In this document: positions 33,558-42,462 of the stretch, in pieces
Numbering within the stretch: position 1 is the stretch's first letter
Layout: the number at the start of each line of letters is the position of its first letter
Origin: an uncultured Muribaculaceae bacterium
GTDB lineage: Bacteria > Bacteroidota > Bacteroidia > Bacteroidales > Muribaculaceae
Length of the DNA: 64,000 bases
NCBI GenBank assembly: GCA_947628305.1
Contig: CANQZG010000005.1
Location: forward strand, 1-64,000
Direction: 5' to 3'
Made by a program: the position numbers and the translations under genes
Notes under the pieces: model-generated
What the model was told of the DNA's origin: nothing
The model's input: only the letters and a program-made list of their open reading frames with translations
Databases searched by the model: none

Positions 33558-36167
33558 CTATCGGTCTTTGCCGAACAGGTCTTGGTAGTCTGACGTGTAT
33601 GTGCGGTATTTGTTGCCCATCTGTTCTATGATACGACGATATGTCGGTTCATTATCGTTATACCATTTCATCGGTGGATACCATATTACATCGGAGCGTG
33701 GTGAGACAATCTTCAGTTTGACGCCTTCATAAAATTCAGGATTCATTCCCGCGTCATATTTTTTGGTGAATACGCCGTCTGTAGTTTTGACAACCGATGG
33801 GTCTTGGGCGGCAACCCATCCCTTGAGAGTCGAGAACACTTGCAATGTGCCGAGTGTGACCTCACCGGTTTTATCATCGCGGTCAATCAACTCGATACGG
33901 TAGCGGCGCGGTATGACATCAGGGGAACTGTGACCGTCAAATGCGAAGACACAATTCAGGAACAGTGCGGCCAATGGGTTGCCGTTGCCGGTCAGTTTGA
34001 CATTGCCGAACACATAGGAACCGCCGTCGGCCACAAGCCACTCTTTACCGGTCGCTTTGTCATGCTGGAAGCCGATAATCTTCAACGGGGCAGAGAACAC
34101 GTATGTCCCGAGGTCTTTCCCGGTATAATATTTGCACGGGTCAAACATCGAGACTATATAACCGTAGGTCTTGTCCCCGTAAGGGGTAACAACAGTTGGT
34201 GTCTTGCTGATTTCGGCATATACGGCGATATCATCGCTGATACCTTTGGTGATTTCAAAGTTCTTTATTCCCTGGAATGCACCGGCGTAAGGAGGTGTGT
34301 CAATATCTTCCTCCTTGATGAAATTCACTGTAACCGTCACGTTTGATGTCACGGCAAACGGTTCGCCGTTCCTGACCGATGAAATATCGGCAACGTCGGT
34401 CTCGATGCCCGACAGGGCGTACCCCTCGTTGGCCTTGGCAGTAACAGTGGCCATGTCGCCATATCCAAGCCTTGTCATAGGCGACAGTGTCGCCGTGCCG
34501 CCCTCGGCGGGTACACAAACCACATTGACCGTATAGGATGGCACACTCCACACCTTAGGTCCGACGGGAGGACAATCCGTCACATCTTTTATAGTTATAG
34601 TCCGCCCTGTTTCAGGTATGCGCGTTCTTGGGTCATCCTTGGGGTTCAAGACAACAGGGAGTTCCGACACGGAGCCACCTTCAATGGCATTTTCAGAGAA
34701 AAGCCATGCGACTTCGCCGTCAGGCTTGATTAGGCCGACGTAACGTGTATCCCCGATTCTTATGTCTGACACTTTGGCATAACCTGACGCGCTGAACATC
34801 CTGATTCCGTCAATACATGCGTTGACCGATGCGGGACGCCATCCTTCAAGCACAATATCACCATCGGTATCAATAACCATGGATTTCCCAAAGTTATCAT
34901 AGCTTGCCAATCCGACAGGCCCGAAACGCGGGCCATATTCTTCGATTACATGTCCGGGTAATATGTCGGAATTGAATTCTTTGAGCGGACTGAACTTCTT
35001 GTCAACCATGTTTACAATACCACCCTTTGGTATCACGAACGCATGTCGGCCGGTATTGAACCCTGAACCACCCTCATAATGGGCCAGTTCTTTGCCTGTC
35101 GTGTCATAATAATATGTGTCAGACGAGATTTCACGATAGAAAATACCGTCATGGACATCACCTAATTTACCGTTCCCCACAAGTTCGGATGGTCTCAATT
35201 TAAATCCGGCATCATAGACGACATTACCTTTTCTGTCAATCAACATTACCGGATAGCCCGAGGAAATTGTTCCGTCGGAAGAACATACCCATGCATAACC
35301 TTCGCTGAAATCACGTGCGGCCTCAAACTGAGGTCGGATAACGACCGTTCCCTGTGCATTGATATATCCCCATTTCATGTTGGTGTCGCAGAATGCACGC
35401 AGACCGTCACATAACGGGCGCATGCTCTTATTTCCTTGTCCATAAAGGGACAGTCCCGGAAAAACCTTCTCTCCTTTTACATTTATGTAAAAATAGGTCT
35501 TCTTGAAGTTGACATTCTGCGTGACAATCGCGAGGCCGTCCACAAACTGTGTCGCCTCGACCCATGACGGGTCAAGTTCCTTGACCCGTCCGTCCTTGTA
35601 CAGCAGTGCGAGGTAATCTTTCCCGGCCTTGTTTTTATTTGCGCCTTTCACAACCGCGACACCTGATGAGAAACGGGGATGCGGCTCATCAATGGACGAA
35701 ATTCCCGGATACTTCCATTCATATCCGAACAAGCATTCGCCATCGACGGTCCAGAATGAAAAGCGGTCTTTGTCCTGTACTGAAAAAATACCCTCATGGA
35801 CATCAGAGATGTTACGTTCGTAGGCATTGCTCACTTTAAGGAAGCGGGTCTCGGGTGTGATATAAGGGTAATTTATCTGATTGTAAGGTTTTATATCTTT
35901 AAATGCGTCATCATCCGAGGCCTCTTTGGATGACGTGGAGGCCGATTTTTCATCTGACGTCTTTTTAGACTCCTGTGTCGTCTTGCCTTTATTCTCTTTC
36001 GTGGCCTTGTCAATCGCCTTGTTCACCTTGTCAAGGTTCTTGTTCACTTTTTCAAGACCTTTTGACAGTTTGTTAAGGAATTGCGCCTCGACCGGGGGCG
36101 CAGACAACAGCAATGCCAGCAGCATCAGGATTGATGCCGCCGACATTTTCCGAAATGCTGATTTCAT
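33558..36167 (-). CDS. Secreted WG beta-repeat protein
   Basis: An 869-residue secreted protein. After a signal peptide (ASILMLLALLLSAPPVEAQ) comes a Lys/Ser-rich low-complexity linker (residues 30-85), then WG-type repeats such as WGYINAQGTVVIRPQFEAAR with FSEGYAWVCSSDG. The middle has a small domain with ATLSPMTRLGYGDMATVTAK, like bacterial Ig/listeria repeat modules; the C-terminal 250 residues are unassigned. WG-repeat proteins occur widely in Bacteroidetes without a fixed function. Downstream of a small lipoprotein gene (gap 5 bases), so the two are probably one unit. Confidence 0.78.
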   Translation of the reverse strand: MKSAFRKMSAASILMLLALLLSAPPVEAQFLNKLSKGLEKVNKNLDKVNKAIDKATKENKGKTTQESKKTSDEKSASTSSKEASDDDAFKDIKPYNQINYPYITPETRFLKVSNAYERNISDVHEGIFSVQDKDRFSFWTVDGECLFGYEWKYPGISSIDEPHPRFSSGVAVVKGANKNKAGKDYLALLYKDGRVKELDPSWVEATQFVDGLAIVTQNVNFKKTYFYINVKGEKVFPGLSLYGQGNKSMRPLCDGLRAFCDTNMKWGYINAQGTVVIRPQFEAARDFSEGYAWVCSSDGTISSGYPVMLIDRKGNVVYDAGFKLRPSELVGNGKLGDVHDGIFYREISSDTYYYDTTGKELAHYEGGSGFNTGRHAFVIPKGGIVNMVDKKFSPLKEFNSDILPGHVIEEYGPRFGPVGLASYDNFGKSMVIDTDGDIVLEGWRPASVNACIDGIRMFSASGYAKVSDIRIGDTRYVGLIKPDGEVAWLFSENAIEGGSVSELPVVLNPKDDPRTRIPETGRTITIKDVTDCPPVGPKVWSVPSYTVNVVCVPAEGGTATLSPMTRLGYGDMATVTAKANEGYALSGIETDVADISSVRNGEPFAVTSNVTVTVNFIKEEDIDTPPYAGAFQGIKNFEITKGISDDIAVYAEISKTPTVVTPYGDKTYGYIVSMFDPCKYYTGKDLGTYVFSAPLKIIGFQHDKATGKEWLVADGGSYVFGNVKLTGNGNPLAALFLNCVFAFDGHSSPDVIPRRYRIELIDRDDKTGEVTLGTLQVFSTLKGWVAAQDPSVVKTTDGVFTKKYDAGMNPEFYEGVKLKIVSPRSDVIWYPPMKWYNDNEPTYRRIIEQMGNKYRTYTSDYQDLFGKDR

Positions 36168-36172
36168 AGATA

Positions 36173-36571
36173 TCAGAATCCTATAAGTTCTTTGACACCG
36201 GCCTCATACTTTTCCTGCTTTTTCAAGAACTCATCGTATGCAGCCTTGTTTGATTCATCAAGGTCGGCTTTCTTGAGTGCACGCTTCATGGTGTTGTACT
36301 GCTTGTCAATCGATTGCATTTCTTTGTCAGCGATTGCAGCAATAAGTTTTTCAGGGCTGTCTCCGATTTCCTTGATTTTAGCCTCATAGACATCAAGTAT
36401 GGCTGAACATTGACCAATCATCTGCGAATAATCCTCCTGGGAGAGTTCGCTACCCGACTTTACCTTTTCGACCAATGCGTCACAACGCGCACTGTCGTAT
36501 GATGAACCTCCACATGATGACATAAGCGCCATCAATACAACACACGCAAATAATACTATCGTTTTCTTCAT
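36173..36571 (-). CDS. Small helical lipoprotein
   Basis: A 132-residue lipoprotein: signal peptide MKKTIVLFACVVLMALMSSC with lipobox MSSC followed by Gly-Gly. The mature part is helical and charged, with the sequence DALVEKVKSGSELSQEDYSQ and two cysteines. Similar small lipoproteins are common in Bacteroidetes and have no known role. It precedes the WG-repeat gene in the same direction. Confidence 0.75.
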   Translation of the reverse strand: MKKTIVLFACVVLMALMSSCGGSSYDSARCDALVEKVKSGSELSQEDYSQMIGQCSAILDVYEAKIKEIGDSPEKLIAAIADKEMQSIDKQYNTMKRALKKADLDESNKAAYDEFLKKQEKYEAGVKELIGF

Positions 36572-36751
36572 AATGATTAGGTAATAAATTGATTTATGTT
36601 AGAGTATGTTTACTTTTATGATGCGAAGATATAAAATATATGTAACCCATGGCATGGCAATCATTAAAAAATACAGTTCAATAAATAAAAAACATGCGTC
36701 AATAAGTAAACATCGACGCACATATATTGTAATTATCTTATTTTCAGTCGT

Positions 36752-37780
36752 TTACCCCCCCCTATATTCAGCGGGTGTACATCCGCAAAATTGCAAAAAC
36801 GCACGTCGGAATGTCGAAATGGAGTTAAAACCCGACTTTTCGGCTACGGTCTCCAGTTTGTCGGACGTGTCGCGAAGCAATGTGCAGGCATACTCGATGC
36901 GCAACCGATTGATATATTCATAGAATGTCGCCCCGTTTTCTTTGTTGAAGAAGTTGCTTATATAGGTGCGGTTCGTGCCGGCGAAAGTCGCGACATCCGA
37001 TAGCTTCAACCTTGGATTCAAAAATATACGTTCCTCTGTGAACAGTCGTTGAATCCGTCGGTTCAGTTCCGACATTCCGTCTTCGGGAAATGTATCAGGA
37101 ACAGCTAAGGCCGTTTCATCGCTCAATTCCCCGATTACCGATTCATGTCTGTAAATAAAATAACATATAAACATCCATATCACCAATGTCATGAGCATAT
37201 AGACGCTTTCAGTGACAACACTTATGACAAGGCAATCGACAATCCACAACCCGAGAATCACAAAAAACGAGAACAGTATTATCCGCAGCCAGTTCAGATT
37301 TATATTCTCATCGTAGGAAAACCGTTCCTTCAGATGCCTGTGATACCTCGGAATCATCGTAAGAGTCCATATCGCGTAACCGAATCCGTAGACGGCGGCC
37401 CATCCGACCTCTATGTCATAGAAAATTTCATGACGGGTTGTTATAAGTAGCAATGGCAGGATGACGAAGGGTATCTCATGTATTATCATGGTTTTGAGTG
37501 TGAGCCACCCGGGACGGCACAATTCGATAAGAACGAAAGCATACATCGGGACAGCAACCATGTCAACGGCTGTCATCACCGACCATATAAAAGGTTGGGG
37601 CAAGACTGAAGCATTCAAGAAAAACAAATCCTTGACACTCTCCAATCCTATAACCGCCATCAGCATCGCGACCAGTCGGGAGAGGTGCTCCCGGTCCTTG
37701 CGCAAAAACAACCATGTCATCATGCTGTAGAACATGACACACAACCCGTAAATAAAATATAATCCGTCAACCGTCTTCAT
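36752..37780 (-). CDS. Membrane-anchored AraC-family regulator
   Basis: A 342-residue protein: about six or seven hydrophobic spans over residues 5-210, then a cytoplasmic AraC/XylS DNA-binding domain with two helix-turn-helix units (LKLSDVATFAGTNRTYISNF and ETVAEKSGFNSISTFRRAF), ending CTPAEYR. Proteins of this layout in Bacteroidetes sense a membrane or envelope signal and act directly on DNA. Target unknown. It lies 8 bases from the dnaB stop on the same strand. Confidence 0.85.
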   Translation of the reverse strand: MKTVDGLYFIYGLCVMFYSMMTWLFLRKDREHLSRLVAMLMAVIGLESVKDLFFLNASVLPQPFIWSVMTAVDMVAVPMYAFVLIELCRPGWLTLKTMIIHEIPFVILPLLLITTRHEIFYDIEVGWAAVYGFGYAIWTLTMIPRYHRHLKERFSYDENINLNWLRIILFSFFVILGLWIVDCLVISVVTESVYMLMTLVIWMFICYFIYRHESVIGELSDETALAVPDTFPEDGMSELNRRIQRLFTEERIFLNPRLKLSDVATFAGTNRTYISNFFNKENGATFYEYINRLRIEYACTLLRDTSDKLETVAEKSGFNSISTFRRAFLQFCGCTPAEYRGG

Positions 37781-37788
37781 CTACATTG

Positions 37789-39336
37789 TCAGAAAGGTGT
37801 GGGTTCGTCAGTGGGCCCGGCAAGGAAATCGGCCGTGCCACCCGACAATGGCTGCGTCCTCCCCGGCGCACCTCCTCCGTTCATGCGCGACTCGACCACA
37901 GTCGGCGTGCTTTCAGGCACCGGGTTATCGTCCCAGTTCTCAAAACGGGCATACTTGGACTTGAACCGCAGCTTGACATCATCGACGCGGCCGCTACGAT
38001 GCTTGGCGACAATAAATTCGGCAAGACCGCGTATGTCGTTGCCGGCGGCATCAGTGCCCGACCGCAGGTAATATTCTGGTCGATGGATGAAACACACGAT
38101 ATCGGCATCCTGCTCGATTGCACCCGACTCGCGGAGGTCCGACAGCTGCGGACGCTTGCTTCCGTCACGCCCATCGCCACGCGACTCGACGCTTCGGTTC
38201 AGCTGTGACAGGGCGACTATCGGGATATTAAGTTCCTTGGCGAGCTGCTTGAGGGAGCGTGAAATCATACTGACCTCCTGCTCACGGCTACCGACCTTCA
38301 TCCCCGATGCATTCATCAGCTGCAGATAGTCGATAATCAGGAACTTGACCTGATGCTCACGCACAAGACGGCGCGCCTTGGTACGCAATTCAAAGATTGA
38401 CAGCGAACTACTGTCATCGATATACAGCGGTGCTCCATAGAGGTGCTTGACACGCGACATCAGCTGGTCCCACTCCATCGGCGACAGCTGACCGCTCTTG
38501 ATTTTCTCGCCCTCAAGCTCACAGGCGTTGCTTATCATACGCGATACAAGCTGCTGGTTGGACATCTCAAGCGAGAAAATCGCCACCGGTGTGTTATAGT
38601 TCATCGCCATTGACGCGGCCATCGACAGGACAAATGCCGTCTTGCCCATTGCGGGACGGGCGGCGATGATAATCAGGTCAGAGTTTTGCCAACCCGATGT
38701 CAGTTTGTCAAGCTCGTGGAAACCCGATTCAAGTCCGCTAAGACCCGAGGCGCGGTTTGCCGCAATCTGGATTTGCTCTATTGCACTTGATATGACCGGG
38801 TCAATCTGTGTGACGTCTTTCTTGACATTACGCTGCGAGATTTCAAACAGCTTTCCTTCGGCCTCCTGCAACAGGTCGTCCACGTCATTGCTCTCGTCAA
38901 ATGCCTTTGACTCGATTGCCGAGGCGAAGCGTATCAGCTCGCGGGCGAGATATTTCTGCGCCACGATGCGGGCATGGTATTCAACATGCGCTCCCGATGC
39001 CACCCTTGAGGTCAGTTCCGAAATGAAAACCGGGCCCCCTACGTCGTTCAGAGTCCCGTTCAGACGAAGCTGGTCGGTCACGGTCAACATATCTATAGGC
39101 CGCTGCGACGCGCCAAGACTCTGAATCGCCTCATAGATTTTTTGGTTCCTCGGCTCATAGAAACTTTCAGGCTTCAGGATGTCACAAACGTTGGAGTATG
39201 CATCCTTTTCAAGCATCAACGCCCCGAGGACGGCCTCCTCAAGGTCATTGTCTCGCGGCTGTACCCGTCCGCCACTGTCATATAACGGTGCATGCTCGGG
39301 CGCACGCCTTTTAGTGTATGTCGCGTTTCCTTCCAT
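37789..39336 (-). CDS. dnaB: Replicative DNA helicase
   Basis: A 515-residue DnaB: N-terminal domain (DLEEAVLGALMLEKDAYSNV), then RecA-like motor with Walker A AARPAMGKTAFVLS, Walker B LIIDYLQLMN and the arginine-rich DLRESGAIEQDADIV motif. It unwinds the replication fork. The ATG at 39336 is chosen because a consensus promoter lies directly upstream (-7 box ends at 39344); a longer frame from 39438 would read through that promoter and a palindrome. Confidence 0.95.
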   Translation of the reverse strand: MEGNATYTKRRAPEHAPLYDSGGRVQPRDNDLEEAVLGALMLEKDAYSNVCDILKPESFYEPRNQKIYEAIQSLGASQRPIDMLTVTDQLRLNGTLNDVGGPVFISELTSRVASGAHVEYHARIVAQKYLARELIRFASAIESKAFDESNDVDDLLQEAEGKLFEISQRNVKKDVTQIDPVISSAIEQIQIAANRASGLSGLESGFHELDKLTSGWQNSDLIIIAARPAMGKTAFVLSMAASMAMNYNTPVAIFSLEMSNQQLVSRMISNACELEGEKIKSGQLSPMEWDQLMSRVKHLYGAPLYIDDSSSLSIFELRTKARRLVREHQVKFLIIDYLQLMNASGMKVGSREQEVSMISRSLKQLAKELNIPIVALSQLNRSVESRGDGRDGSKRPQLSDLRESGAIEQDADIVCFIHRPEYYLRSGTDAAGNDIRGLAEFIVAKHRSGRVDDVKLRFKSKYARFENWDDNPVPESTPTVVESRMNGGGAPGRTQPLSGGTADFLAGPTDEPTPF

Positions 39337-39343
39337 TATGACG

Positions 39344-39376
39344 CAAAGATAATTATAAATCGAGAATAAAGCCAAA
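39344..39376 (-). promoter_or_regulatory. Promoter of dnaB
   Basis: On the - strand TTTG at 39376-39373, 21 bases, TATCTTTG at 39351-39344; the ATG begins 7 bases later. The -33 box lies inside the palindrome at 39366-39392. Confidence 0.65.
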
Positions 39377-39392
39377 TTCAATTTGGCTTTAT
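39366..39392 (-). terminator. Palindrome overlapping the dnaB -33 box, likely terminator
   Basis: Thirteen-base arms (39366-39378 and 39380-39392) around a single C: AAAGCCAAATT and its complement at the core. On the - strand it is followed by a T-rich stretch. It may end transcription from the TonB-domain gene upstream, while also overlapping the dnaB promoter. Confidence 0.5.
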
Positions 39393-39396
39393 CCAT

Positions 39397-39420
39397 GTAG
39401 GGACGCTTTTCAAAGCGTCC
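39397..39420. repeat. GTAGGG-type small hairpin repeat
   Basis: GTAGGGACGC followed by a stem GGACGCTTT/AAAGCGTCC (39401-39409, 39412-39420) with a two-base loop. The first ten bases equal those of the arm at 11341, pointing to the same repeat family in short form. Confidence 0.5.
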
Positions 39421-39438
39421 GCAGTGAAATGACAACAT

Positions 39439-40632
39439 CTATTCCACCTTTGTTTTCTTCAATTTGACGCGCATCCCGGCGTATTTCCTGCCCTCCTTGA
39501 TTTTAATGGCGCGGGATTTATAACCGTTCTTGGTGAAAACGACAATATCGCCCACATTTCCGTCGCACTCAAACGACCCGTCATCGCCCGTTACATCCCC
39601 GCCAAATTCGTTCTCAAAATCAGGTTCTCCGTTGTCATCGACCCTGACAAACGAGACATCAACATCTTCAATCGGTCTCCCCTTTTCATTCACGACAATA
39701 CCATCTATTAAAGTGAGGCCGGGACGTGGTATCGCCCCCACGGTAACAACCTCGCCCATCAAAACCTCCGAACTCTTAAGTTTGACAACAAGCGTGTCAA
39801 CGGTGTTGCCGTCAAAAACAACCTTTTTAGTATCGTATCCGACAAACGAAACCTCCAGTGAGTCACCCTTTTCAGCACCGACCTCAAATATCCCGTCAAT
39901 ATTGGCGAACGTAGCGATTCCACGTGTGAGGTTACGGATTGTCGCGCCAATCAACGGTTCGCCATTTTCATCCAACGCAACGCCTTTAACAGTGGTGTCT
40001 ACAGGTGTTGCCAATCCAAACCTGATGGGAAGCGTGTACCATGTAGCAACAGCTTCCCCGTTCATCCGCCCCGGAATAAAACGAGGGAGTTCCTTGACCA
40101 CCCTGACAGCCTCGTTGTCAAATTCCTTATAGACACTACGCAAGACCTTGACGCTCGCGGTGTCAACTTTGCCTGTCTTGTCAATCTTGAATTGTACGAT
40201 GACGCGGGTTTCCCCTTTGGCCCACGATTCGGGATGCCTCACATGATTCCTAATCCACTCTAACAACGCCTTTTCACCACCGGGGAATTGCGGCACCTGT
40301 TCGACCACTCCCGCCAACGGTCGCATCGAGTCAGCCGACGCCGGTACTGTCTTTTCAGGACACGTGACGGGATTGTCGGCCTGTGCCCCTGACGGAAGCA
40401 TCAGCGACAGTACACCCGCTGAAATCCCGGCCAAGGCCACCGTACGCCCCATGAGCGAGCGTTGGCGCAACTGTTGCTCGAGATAGCGCACCTCGGCCTC
40501 GCATTTAGGACACGTGCCGAGACAGTCGCCCTTGTAACGGCATTCAGTCGTGACAAATTCGATGTCATTGGCCTCGGCTATCTGCCGACGGATTTCCTTC
40601 AGTATCCTGCAAGTCTGCTTCCCTCGCGCCAT
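39439..40632 (-). CDS. TonB-domain protein with Cys-rich N-terminus and CarboxypepD-regulatory repeats
   Basis: A 397-residue protein with four parts. Residues 1-56 are a cytoplasmic Cys module (ECRYKGDCLGTCPKCEAEV); a membrane span follows near 65-85 (VALAGISAGVLSLMLPSG). A TonB C-terminal domain has FPGGEKALLEWIRNHVRHPE, and two carboxypeptidase-regulatory-like segments follow (VKGVALDENGEPLIGATIRN and IDGIVVNEKGRPIEDVDVSF). It probably transmits energy or signals to an outer-membrane receptor. The N-terminal module is nearly identical to that of the gene at 41365-41826, on either side of the mntA-hepT pair. Confidence 0.8.
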   Translation of the reverse strand: MARGKQTCRILKEIRRQIAEANDIEFVTTECRYKGDCLGTCPKCEAEVRYLEQQLRQRSLMGRTVALAGISAGVLSLMLPSGAQADNPVTCPEKTVPASADSMRPLAGVVEQVPQFPGGEKALLEWIRNHVRHPESWAKGETRVIVQFKIDKTGKVDTASVKVLRSVYKEFDNEAVRVVKELPRFIPGRMNGEAVATWYTLPIRFGLATPVDTTVKGVALDENGEPLIGATIRNLTRGIATFANIDGIFEVGAEKGDSLEVSFVGYDTKKVVFDGNTVDTLVVKLKSSEVLMGEVVTVGAIPRPGLTLIDGIVVNEKGRPIEDVDVSFVRVDDNGEPDFENEFGGDVTGDDGSFECDGNVGDIVVFTKNGYKSRAIKIKEGRKYAGMRVKLKKTKVE

Positions 40633-40638
40633 ATAAAA

Positions 40639-40983
40639 TCAATGTGATGTCTGTAACAAATTTTCAACCTCCTGTTTAAGCAACGGAATATGGTTAATCA
40701 CAATTCCCCATAATATATCGGGTTTCAAAGAATCGTAAGCATGAATTACGAAATTTCTCGTATCCACAATTTTTCTTGCCGCAGTAATTGGGATATTAGA
40801 ATCTATTTTCAAAACCTAATTCATTGCCTCACCCATTATCTCCATATTCCTTTCAACACCACGTCGGAACAATATATCATTGCAAAATGTGGCGTATTCC
40901 TTTGGTCTATCTTCCATGAACAACTCAATCTCATGGATTGAAGAAAGGATATCCGATAAATACTTTTTAAGTTTTCTATCCAT
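40639..40983 (-). pseudogene. hepT: HepT toxin gene interrupted by an in-frame TAG
   Basis: Read on the - strand from the ATG at 40983, 114 codons plus stop resemble HepT (DUF86 HEPN RNase): DRKLKKYLSDILSSIHEIEL at the start, ARKIVDTRNFVIHAYDSLKP in the middle and LLKQEVENLL near the end. Codon 56 is TAG (40818-40816), where relatives continue with a short basic residue before LKID. The frame is otherwise perfect, and the catalytic RX4HXY motif (R76, H81, Y83) lies after the stop, so the truncated product would lack it. The start lies inside the end of mntA (8-base overlap), the usual coupling. Confidence 0.8.
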
Positions 40984-41278
40984 AAATCAGATGTTTTGTT
41001 TCTTCAAGTTCCTCCTTAAAATATGGGTTTTTAACAGCCGATTCATCTACCAAATCGACCTCCCGTCCGAACAATGTTTTAAGAGCATTGTAAAATCCAA
41101 TATAATTATCAGCGTATGTATTATAATCAATTTCAGAATTGAAGTCAACAAGCATGTCAACATCGCTCTGCTCATTGAAATGAGGTGTAAGTATAGACCC
41201 AAAGACATATAGTCTTTTTACCTTATGTTTAAGGCACAAGGAAAATAGCTTTTGTATGTTGTCATTGATAAGGTGCAT
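40976..41278 (-). CDS. mntA: MntA-type nucleotidyltransferase antitoxin
   Basis: A 100-residue minimal nucleotidyltransferase: YVFGSILTPHFNEQSDVDML gives the GSX10DXD active site, with a third acidic residue in REVDLVDESA. In MntA/HepT pairs the antitoxin AMPylates the tyrosine of the HepT RX4HXY motif and so disarms the RNase. Here its partner is broken by an amber codon. Transcribed with it on the - strand, between two genes that share a duplicated N-terminal module. Confidence 0.85.
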   Translation of the reverse strand: MHLINDNIQKLFSLCLKHKVKRLYVFGSILTPHFNEQSDVDMLVDFNSEIDYNTYADNYIGFYNALKTLFGREVDLVDESAVKNPYFKEELEETKHLIYG

Positions 41279-41364
41279 CTTGTTCAGAATTACATGATTA
41301 CAAAATTAATGATTTCAATTGAATAAATGTTCATGTCAAAGCTAAAACCTACTTTTGCAGAACC

Positions 41365-41826
41365 TTAATTTGTATCATTAATATCCGATGTTTCTTTCTC
41401 AATAAGTATCTCCCCTGTTTTCATAACAACGAGGTCAGACGGAGATGTATCTTCCGATTGCAAACTATCAATTTCAGGAATTTCTCCCTCATCCTCCATT
41501 ACTGAATCCTCCTCCCAATCCATAATGGTGACACCTTGCAACGTTATCGAATCTTCATCAGTCTGCGGACGTGAGCTCGACCCGACACATCCTGACAAGA
41601 CAATCATTCCCGCCGAAATCCCGGCCAAGGCCACCGTCCGCCCCATGAGCGAGCGTTGGCGCAACTGTTGCTCAAGATAGCGGACCTCGGCCTCACACTT
41701 GGGGCACGTGCCGAGACAGTCGCCCTTGTAACGGCATTCAGTCGTGACAAATTCGATGTCATTGGCCTCGGCTATCTGCCGACGGATTTCCTTCAATATC
41801 CTGCATGTATGTTTCCCTCTCGCCAT
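41365..41826 (-). CDS. Cys-rich N-terminal module protein (short paralogue)
   Basis: A 153-residue protein. Its first 73 residues match the N-terminus of the TonB protein at 39439-40632 except for one change (H for Q at residue 6): MARGKHTCRILKEIRRQIAE, ECRYKGDCLGTCPKCEAEV and the span VALAGISAG. A Cys in LSGCVGSSS could be a lipobox, though placed about residue 81. The rest is acidic and unassigned (DSLQSEDTSPSDLVVMKTGE). It follows the radical SAM gene by 3 bases, so it may be its partner or substrate. Confidence 0.7.
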   Translation of the reverse strand: MARGKHTCRILKEIRRQIAEANDIEFVTTECRYKGDCLGTCPKCEAEVRYLEQQLRQRSLMGRTVALAGISAGMIVLSGCVGSSSRPQTDEDSITLQGVTIMDWEEDSVMEDEGEIPEIDSLQSEDTSPSDLVVMKTGEILIEKETSDINDTN

Positions 41827-41829
41827 TGT

Positions 41830-42462
41830 CTATGTTTTATATGTGAACAAATCAAATCTGCTGTACCCCATCGTTTCAAGTTCGCGTTGGCTCGACTCAC
41901 GGTCGGCCTCGGTGTTATATCCCGTAATCAACGGGATTCTCACGACACAGTCTCCGGCACGGCCTTTTTCAGCAATGTATCGAAGATTATCAATGACACG
42001 AGTGCTATCCATCCCCGTATAACGTTCGAACACTTGTCGATTCATATCCTTAATATCGATTATGAACCCATCTATGACAGGGAGCAACATCTCGATATTC
42101 CCGATAGGGACATTTAATGACGTTTCAAGTGTCAATCGCCATTGAGGTCCGCATAGTTCACGGAACCGAATTATAAATTCGGAACGCATGCATGGTTCTC
42201 CACCCCCGAAAGTGACACCTCCACCTGTCGCGATAAAATACAGTTCGTCAATGCGGGTCTCATCATACAGGCTCTCAGGAGAATACAGCCTGGCCTTTTC
42301 AGGCCGTACAAGTGAATGCGGATTAAGACAATACTTACACCGTAACGGACACCCATGAAACGCCACAAGCGTTGTCACCCCGTTGCCATCGGTCGCAAGG
42401 CGATGACGCGCGACACCGATAACCGGCGCGTTAATCGTGATATCCGTCCCGTTATTCATCAT
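41830..42462 (-). CDS. Radical SAM 4Fe-4S activating-enzyme-like protein
   Basis: A 210-residue radical SAM protein: the cluster motif GCPLRCKYCLNPHSL (CX3CX2C), the glycine-rich GGGVTFGGGEPCMRSEF for SAM binding, and ETSLNVP and DIKDMN further on. It is closest in layout to glycyl-radical activating enzymes (PflA/NrdG type), but no glycyl-radical enzyme is beside it. The start overlaps the GH16 stop by 4 bases, and the Cys-module protein follows by 3 bases. Its function is not known; modification of the small neighbour is one idea. Confidence 0.83.
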   Translation of the reverse strand: MMNNGTDITINAPVIGVARHRLATDGNGVTTLVAFHGCPLRCKYCLNPHSLVRPEKARLYSPESLYDETRIDELYFIATGGGVTFGGGEPCMRSEFIIRFRELCGPQWRLTLETSLNVPIGNIEMLLPVIDGFIIDIKDMNRQVFERYTGMDSTRVIDNLRYIAEKGRAGDCVVRIPLITGYNTEADRESSQRELETMGYSRFDLFTYKT

